Positions 59,872 through 64,000 of a DNA stretch of 64,000 bases are shown in pieces (within the stretch, counting starts at the first letter, position 1; each line of letters starts with the position of its first letter). A model generated the notes under the pieces. It saw nothing but the letters and a program-made list of their open reading frames with translations, was not told the DNA's origin and made no database searches. Source of the stretch: Brachybacterium endophyticum (lineage in GTDB: Bacteria > Actinomycetota > Actinomycetes > Actinomycetales > Dermabacteraceae); assembly GCF_003130585.1 (NCBI RefSeq), contig NZ_QFKX01000001.1, positions 186,001 through 250,000 on the forward strand, read 5' to 3'. The position numbers and the translations under genes are program-made.

Positions 59872-61875
59872 ATGAACCAGCCCGACGTCACGACGCCGAC
59901 ATCAGATCCATCGGCCGGTCCGACGCCTGGCCGGGTGGCTCCCGCGCCACCCGTCCGCCCGAGCGCCGGCGGCCGTGCGGCCCGTCGGCCGCTGGGCGTC
60001 GGAGCCGCTCGCATCACCGGCGGCTTCTGGGGGCAGCGCCTGCGGACCAACGCCGCCACCGCCATCGCCGGGGGCTACGACCGGCTCGAGGAAGCCGGCA
60101 GCCTGCGCAACCTCCGTATCGCCGGCGGCCTCGAGGACGGCGAGATCACCGGGATGATCTTCCAGGACTCCGACGTCCACAAGTGGCTCGAGGCCGTCGC
60201 CTTCGAGATCGGCCGCACCGGCGATGCCCATCTGCTGGAGCTGCAGCGCCGCGTCACCGCCTGGGTCGCCGCCGCCCAGCGCGAGGACGGCTACATCGAC
60301 ACCGTCCACGAGGCCCGTCACGGCACCGAGGGCCGCTGGACGAACCTGACCTTCGAGCACGAACTCTACTGCGCCGGTCACCTGATCCAGGCCGCCGTCG
60401 CCCAGCACCGCTGCACCGACGACCGTGGCCTGCTGGAGGTCGCCGTCCGCTGCGCCGACCTCCTGGTCGCCACGTTCGGGCCCGGAAAGCGGGACGGCGT
60501 GCCGGGCCACCCCGAGATCGAGATGGCCCTGGTGGAGCTGTTCCGCGAGACCGGGGAGCGCAGCTATCTCGATCTCGCCCGCTTCTTCCTGGACCGGCGC
60601 GGCCACGGGGTGCTGCAGGCCGAGACCGGCGTGAACCCCTCCTACTTCTCCGACCGGGTCCCGGTCGCCGAGGCGCGCAGCGTCGAGGGGCATGCGGTGC
60701 GCGCGGTCTACCTCGCGGCGGGGGTCGTCGACCGGGCGCTCGAGACCGGCGAGGAGCAGCTGCTCGCGCAGCAGGAAGCGCTGTTCGCCGACATGATGGC
60801 CACGAAGGCCTACGTCTCCGGTGGGCTCGGCGCCCGCTGGGACGGCGAGGCCTTCGGCGCCCCCTACGAACTGCCCGCCGACCGCGGCTACGCCGAGACC
60901 TGCGCGGCGATCGGCGCCGTGCAGTGGGCGTGGCGCCTGCTGCTGGCCACGGGCCGCGAGACCTACGCCGAGGCGATCGAGCAACTGCTGCTGAACGCCA
61001 TGCTGCCCGGGGTCTCCCTCGACGGGGCCGGCTACTTCTACGTGAACCCGCTGCAGGTGCGGTCGGGGACCGTGCTCGACGATCCCCGCAACCCCGTCGG
61101 TGGGCGTCAGGGCTGGTTCGACTGTGCGTGCTGCCCGCCGAACCTCATGCGCACCCTCGCGAGCCTCGCGCAGTACGTCGCGACCGGGAGCGCCCAGGGC
61201 ATGCACCTGCACCAGTACGCGAGCGGCAGCTACGCCGCCGGTGGACTGCGCATCGACGTCGAGACCGGCTACCCGCTCGAGGGCGAGGTGCAGATCGTGG
61301 TGCGCGAGGCGCCGTCGGGGCCGACAGGCCTGAGCCTGCGCGTCCCGCGCTGGGCGAACGCCGCATCCGTCGAGATCCCGGAGCACCTCGAGGAGACCTG
61401 GGCCGACGGGGCTGTGCAGATCACCGGCACCTTCACCCCGGGCGATCGGATCATGCTCACCCTGCCGATCGAACCGCGTCTCGTCGTCGGCCATCCACGT
61501 CTGGACGCCGTCGCCGGCAGCATCGCACTGCTGCGCGGCCCGCTGCTGTACACGCTCGAGCAGGTCGACCAGGCGCAGGGCGTGGACATCGAGCGGATCG
61601 AGGTGCTGCCCGGCGAGGGAGCCGACGTCCGGCCGGCCCCCGAGGGGCTCGCGGCCCTCCCCGGCGGCGACCTCCCGGCGCTCGCCGTGAGAGCGAGGCG
61701 ACGCCGCGACGAGGGCGAGGAGCTCTACCCGGTGTGGGCGCCGCGAGCCCGGTCGGCTGCAGCGGGCGACGAGGAGGCCGAGGTGAACGAGGTGCTCGCC
61801 GTCCCGTACTTCGCCTGGGCGAACCGGCAGCTCGGTCCGATGCGGGTGTGGATGCCCGTGGCGGACCGGCGATGA
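59872..61875 (+). CDS. Beta-L-arabinofuranosidase, GH127
   Basis: A 667-residue alpha/alpha-barrel enzyme (formerly DUF1680). The zinc-cysteine site of the family is complete: E342 and C344 (YAETCAAIG), C420 and C421 (WFDCACCPPN), C421 being the expected nucleophile by analogy with Bifidobacterium HypBA1. Residues 1-40 are a Pro/Ala-rich leader. No signal peptide. AAGGA before ATG at 59872, 36 nt after GH51. It complements GH51 by removing beta-linked arabinose, as on extensins. Confidence 0.93.
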   Translation: MNQPDVTTPTSDPSAGPTPGRVAPAPPVRPSAGGRAARRPLGVGAARITGGFWGQRLRTNAATAIAGGYDRLEEAGSLRNLRIAGGLEDGEITGMIFQDSDVHKWLEAVAFEIGRTGDAHLLELQRRVTAWVAAAQREDGYIDTVHEARHGTEGRWTNLTFEHELYCAGHLIQAAVAQHRCTDDRGLLEVAVRCADLLVATFGPGKRDGVPGHPEIEMALVELFRETGERSYLDLARFFLDRRGHGVLQAETGVNPSYFSDRVPVAEARSVEGHAVRAVYLAAGVVDRALETGEEQLLAQQEALFADMMATKAYVSGGLGARWDGEAFGAPYELPADRGYAETCAAIGAVQWAWRLLLATGRETYAEAIEQLLLNAMLPGVSLDGAGYFYVNPLQVRSGTVLDDPRNPVGGRQGWFDCACCPPNLMRTLASLAQYVATGSAQGMHLHQYASGSYAAGGLRIDVETGYPLEGEVQIVVREAPSGPTGLSLRVPRWANAASVEIPEHLEETWADGAVQITGTFTPGDRIMLTLPIEPRLVVGHPRLDAVAGSIALLRGPLLYTLEQVDQAQGVDIERIEVLPGEGADVRPAPEGLAALPGGDLPALAVRARRRRDEGEELYPVWAPRARSAAAGDEEAEVNEVLAVPYFAWANRQLGPMRVWMPVADRR

Positions 61876-62744
61876 ACGGCCACGAGTCCGCGCCCCGCCT
61901 CCTCGACCTCGACGGCGTGGAGGTCGCGACATGGCGACTGGGGCCACGGGACGTCTCGGACTCCCGCGGTGACGTCGTGCTGTGTCACGGGACCCCGTGG
62001 TCCTCGGTGGTCTGGGCCGACGTCGCCCGGGATCTCGCGCGCGATCACACCGTGCACCTCTGGGACATGCCGGGCTACGGGCGCTCCGCGATGGACGGGA
62101 CGGCAGCGATCGATCTGGCGACCCAGATGGGGCGGCTGGCCCGGCTGCTCGACCGCCTCGACCTCGCCAGGCCGCATCTGGTCGCGCACGATGTCGGCGG
62201 CGCCGTCGCTCTCGGCGCGCACCTGCTCGAGGGCCGGGAGCTGGCCTCGCTGATGCTGTGGGACCCGGTGGTCCTCGAGCCCTGGGGGTCCGCGTTCTTC
62301 CGGCTCGTCGCGGAGAACGCCGAGACCTTCTCCGCGCTGCCCCTGCCCCTGCACCGGGCGCTCGTGCGCGAGTACATCGTGGGAGCCGCCCGTCGGCCGC
62401 TCCCGGCGGACACGCTCGATGCCCTCGCCGGACCATGGGGCTCGGACGTGGGGGAGAGAGCCTTCTACCGGCAGATCGCGGCTCTGCGACCCGAGCACAC
62501 CCGGCCCGTGGCCGCCGAGCTCGGCGACGTGCGCTGCCGGGTCTCGATCGGCTGGGGAGAGGACGATCCGTGGATCCCGGTCTCCCGTGCCGCACGGCTC
62601 TCCGCGCTCCTGCCCGGGGCCCCGGAGCCGCACGTCCTTCCCGGGGTGGGTCACCTCGCGCCGCTGGAGGCACCGGAAGCGGTGACCCGGCTCGTGGGCG
62701 AGTGGGTGCGCGAGAGCGCGACGGGTATTCAACCGAACGGTTGA
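61872..62744 (+). CDS. Alpha/beta-hydrolase with Asp nucleophile (haloalkane dehalogenase/epoxide hydrolase type)
   Basis: A 290-residue hydrolase. The oxyanion segment LCHGTPWSSVVW matches the HGxP motif, the nucleophile elbow AHDVGGAVALG has D107 instead of Ser, and GVGHLAPLEAPE has the catalytic His. An Asp nucleophile is typical of dehalogenases and epoxide hydrolases, not esterases. ATGA overlap with the GH127 gene couples translation, yet no arabinan role is obvious. Its last codons are inside an ArsR-type operator. Confidence 0.82.
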   Translation: MNGHESAPRLLDLDGVEVATWRLGPRDVSDSRGDVVLCHGTPWSSVVWADVARDLARDHTVHLWDMPGYGRSAMDGTAAIDLATQMGRLARLLDRLDLARPHLVAHDVGGAVALGAHLLEGRELASLMLWDPVVLEPWGSAFFRLVAENAETFSALPLPLHRALVREYIVGAARRPLPADTLDALAGPWGSDVGERAFYRQIAALRPEHTRPVAAELGDVRCRVSIGWGEDDPWIPVSRAARLSALLPGAPEPHVLPGVGHLAPLEAPEAVTRLVGEWVRESATGIQPNG

Positions 62745-62793
62745 CCACCCCGAGGAAGAGGTCTACCGTCGTCGTCATCAACCCGCCGGTTGA
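62729..62793 (+). promoter_or_regulatory. arsR promoter with two operators
   Basis: Palindromes TCAACCG-AA-CGGTTGA (62729-62744) and TCAACC-CGCC-GGTTGA (62778-62793) share TCAACCnnnnGGTTGA, 49 bp apart. Between them -35 TTGACC (62741-62746), 17-nt spacer and TACCGT (62764-62769) form the promoter. One site overlaps the -35, the other the start of transcription. Confidence 0.75.
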
Positions 62794-62805
62794 GAAGAGG
62801 AGGGG

Positions 62806-63150
62806 ATGGACGGCACGACGCTCTCGAGGGCCTTCGCGGCTCTCGCCGACCCCACGCGACGGGATCTCGTCTCCCGCCTCACCCTGGGTGATGCGGACGT
62901 GAACGAGCTCGCCGCCCCCTACGAGATGTCCCTGCAGGCGATCAGCAAGCACATCGCCGTGCTCGAGAAGGCCGGTCTGGTCTCGCGTCGCCGCGAGGCG
63001 CAGCGCCGCCCCGTGCACCTCGACGCCGAGGCGCTCGGGGAGCTGACCCGATGGATCGACCACCACCGCCACGCCGTCGAGGCCCGCATGGGCCGCCTCG
63101 ACGAGGTGCTCACCTCCGACTCCGCACCGCCACCGAAGGATGCACCATGA
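62806..63150 (+). CDS. ArsR-type winged-helix regulator (SRPBCC-linked)
   Basis: A 114-residue regulator: ALADPTRRDLVSRLTLGDADVNELAAPYEMSLQAISKHIAVLEKAGLVSRRREAQRR is the classic ArsR fold of the non-metal type that accompanies AHSA1/SRPBCC genes; no metal-binding Cys is present. AGGAGGGG precedes the ATG at 62806. ATGA overlap with the SRPBCC gene. Autoregulation through the paired operators is very likely. Confidence 0.92.
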   Translation: MDGTTLSRAFAALADPTRRDLVSRLTLGDADVNELAAPYEMSLQAISKHIAVLEKAGLVSRRREAQRRPVHLDAEALGELTRWIDHHRHAVEARMGRLDEVLTSDSAPPPKDAP

Positions 63151-63656
63151 CCGCCACCGACCATCTGACCAGCGCCGTCATCACCGCCGACCCCGAGGTC
63201 CCCGCCGTCCTCACCACACGGGACTTCCATGCCCCGCTCGCGCAGGTCCAGCGGGCCCACACCGACCCCGAGCTGTTCGCCCGCTGGATCGGCCCGCACG
63301 AGCTCAGCACCCGCATCGACCGCTGGGACGCCCACACCGGCGGCGCCTGGGCCTACACGAGCATCCGATCCGCGGGCGCCGAGGAGGAGACCTACTCCTT
63401 CCACGGCAGCTTCCACGACGTCCTCCCGGACCGTATCGTCCAGACCTTCACCTACGACGACTGGCCCGAGGCCGTCACCCTGGAGACGCTCACCCTCACC
63501 GACCTCGGCGACGGATGGACGCGCCTGCACGGCCGCGCGCTGTACGACTCCTTCGAGTCGCGCGGGCAGATGCTCGCGAGCGACATGGAGACCGGTGTCC
63601 AACAGGGGTACGAGGCGCTCGACGAGCTGCTCGCGGGCCTCGACGAGCAGGGGTGA
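63147..63656 (+). CDS. SRPBCC/AHSA1 family protein
   Basis: A 169-residue START-like fold protein: TTRDFHAPLAQVQRAHTDPELFARWIGP at the start and MASDMETGVQQGYEALDELL-type C-terminal helix. These proteins bind hydrophobic ligands and are usually co-regulated with such ArsR repressors. ATG at 63147 within the arsR stop. Function not known beyond the family. Confidence 0.9.
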   Translation: MTATDHLTSAVITADPEVPAVLTTRDFHAPLAQVQRAHTDPELFARWIGPHELSTRIDRWDAHTGGAWAYTSIRSAGAEEETYSFHGSFHDVLPDRIVQTFTYDDWPEAVTLETLTLTDLGDGWTRLHGRALYDSFESRGQMLASDMETGVQQGYEALDELLAGLDEQG

Positions 63657-63746
63657 TCGGCCGCTCCTGTCAGCCGCCGGTCCCAGTACCTGGACAGAGG
63701 GGCCGACTTCCCCACGTGGGAACCGAACGCGCCTAGGCTCGTGGCC

Positions 63747-64000
63747 ATGTTCTCGAACCTCTCCGCCGGAGCCCTCGGCCTCTCCCTCGACCTCCCCACC
63801 GCTGTCGACCTGGCCGCGAAGCACGGCTTCGGCGGTGTCGACCCCGACCTCGACCACTTCCGCACGCTCGGCGGCGCGTCCGCAGTCGCCGAGTTCGCCG
63901 CCTCCGTGCGCGAGCGCGGCCTGGAATGGGGCATGACGGGACTGCCCGTCCCGCTCGACGCCCCGGCGGAGGAGTTCCGCCGGGCGCTCGTGGACCTGCC
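63747..64000 (+). CDS. Sugar phosphate isomerase/epimerase-like, N-terminal part (cut by window edge)
   Basis: Eighty-four codons are visible: MFSNLSAGALGLSLDLPTAV..AAKHGFGGVDPDL matches the first strands of xylose-isomerase-like TIM barrels, where each helix-strand turn is of this kind. No ribosome site is seen; TAGGCT at 63734-63739 is a possible -10 close to the ATG, so it may be leaderless. The palindrome CCCACGTGGG (63711-63720) sits just upstream. The rest lies outside the window. Confidence 0.7.
   Translation, partial: MFSNLSAGALGLSLDLPTAVDLAAKHGFGGVDPDLDHFRTLGGASAVAEFAASVRERGLEWGMTGLPVPLDAPAEEFRRALVDL

Noticed and set aside
63711..63720. CCCACGTGGG as a confirmed operator
   Set aside because: It is short, and the gene it precedes is cut by the window edge, so there is no regulator context.
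1..64000. tRNA, rRNA, riboswitch, prophage or insertion-sequence genes
   Set aside because: I looked for cloverleaf-like GTTCGAATC boxes, transposase DDE proteins, integrases and long terminal repeats and found none; weak RNA structures could still be missed without computation.

Overview
The window is very GC-rich, densely coded DNA with Shine-Dalgarno-led ATG/GTG starts, G/C-ending codons, many LacI/ROK/IclR/FadR regulators and Tat/lipoprotein sugar-binding proteins. This fits an actinobacterium; the gene content resembles Micrococcales, possibly a Brachybacterium-like member of the Dermabacteraceae (inference, no database was searched). No rRNA, tRNA, CRISPR, phage or insertion-sequence genes were seen. 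Almost the whole window is a chain of carbohydrate-catabolism islands.

Layout. 1-2.6 kb: the end of a ROK protein, an HNH endonuclease and an unknown protein. 2.6-9.3 kb: a hexonate island (mannitol/fructuronate-type dehydrogenase, IclR regulator, RspB-like Zn dehydrogenase, ManD/RspA-like dehydratase, KDPG aldolase, KDG kinase) that reads as L-gulonate/L-idonate to fructuronate to mannonate to KDG to pyruvate plus glyceraldehyde 3-phosphate. 9.4-12.3 kb: a PadR regulator with a collagen-like Gly/Pro/His region, an MFS exporter and its MarR regulator. 12.4-22.4 kb: sulfatase, GH29 alpha-L-fucosidase and every enzyme of the non-phosphorylating L-fucose pathway, interrupted by an rlmA-like methyltransferase and controlled by a FadR-type regulator.

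22.5-33.3 kb: four Gfo/Idh/MocA and ThuA-like genes in tightly coupled order, a previously unlisted 23-codon hydrophobic micropeptide gene with its own ribosome site and terminator, a CUT1 ABC sugar importer and its LacI regulator. 33.3-35.3 kb: an EEP-family hydrolase and an ATP-grasp protein. 35.4-39.9 kb: an uncharacterised three-enzyme operon (Gfo/Idh oxidoreductase, DUF993 aldolase-like protein, TIM-barrel isomerase) with a LacI regulator and a matching LacI-type operator.

39.9-62.7 kb: an L-arabinose/arabinan island. It holds alditol oxidase, araA, a BCCT betaine-type transporter, araD, araB, a DUF318 permease, a truncated LacI gene, a ChvE-MmsA-MmsB importer, a second CUT1 importer, LacI, GH51 and GH127 arabinofuranosidases and an alpha/beta-hydrolase. 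Five AACGTT-centred palindromes lie upstream of its transcription units and define a local LacI regulon. 62.8-64 kb: an ArsR-SRPBCC pair with two operators around a good promoter, then the start of a TIM-barrel isomerase.

Two non-coding signals stand out. One is a 61-bp hairpin element (22-bp arms, 17-nt loop) present twice, 14 kb apart, with a compensatory base-pair change. The other is the set of perfect operator palindromes next to their presumed regulators.
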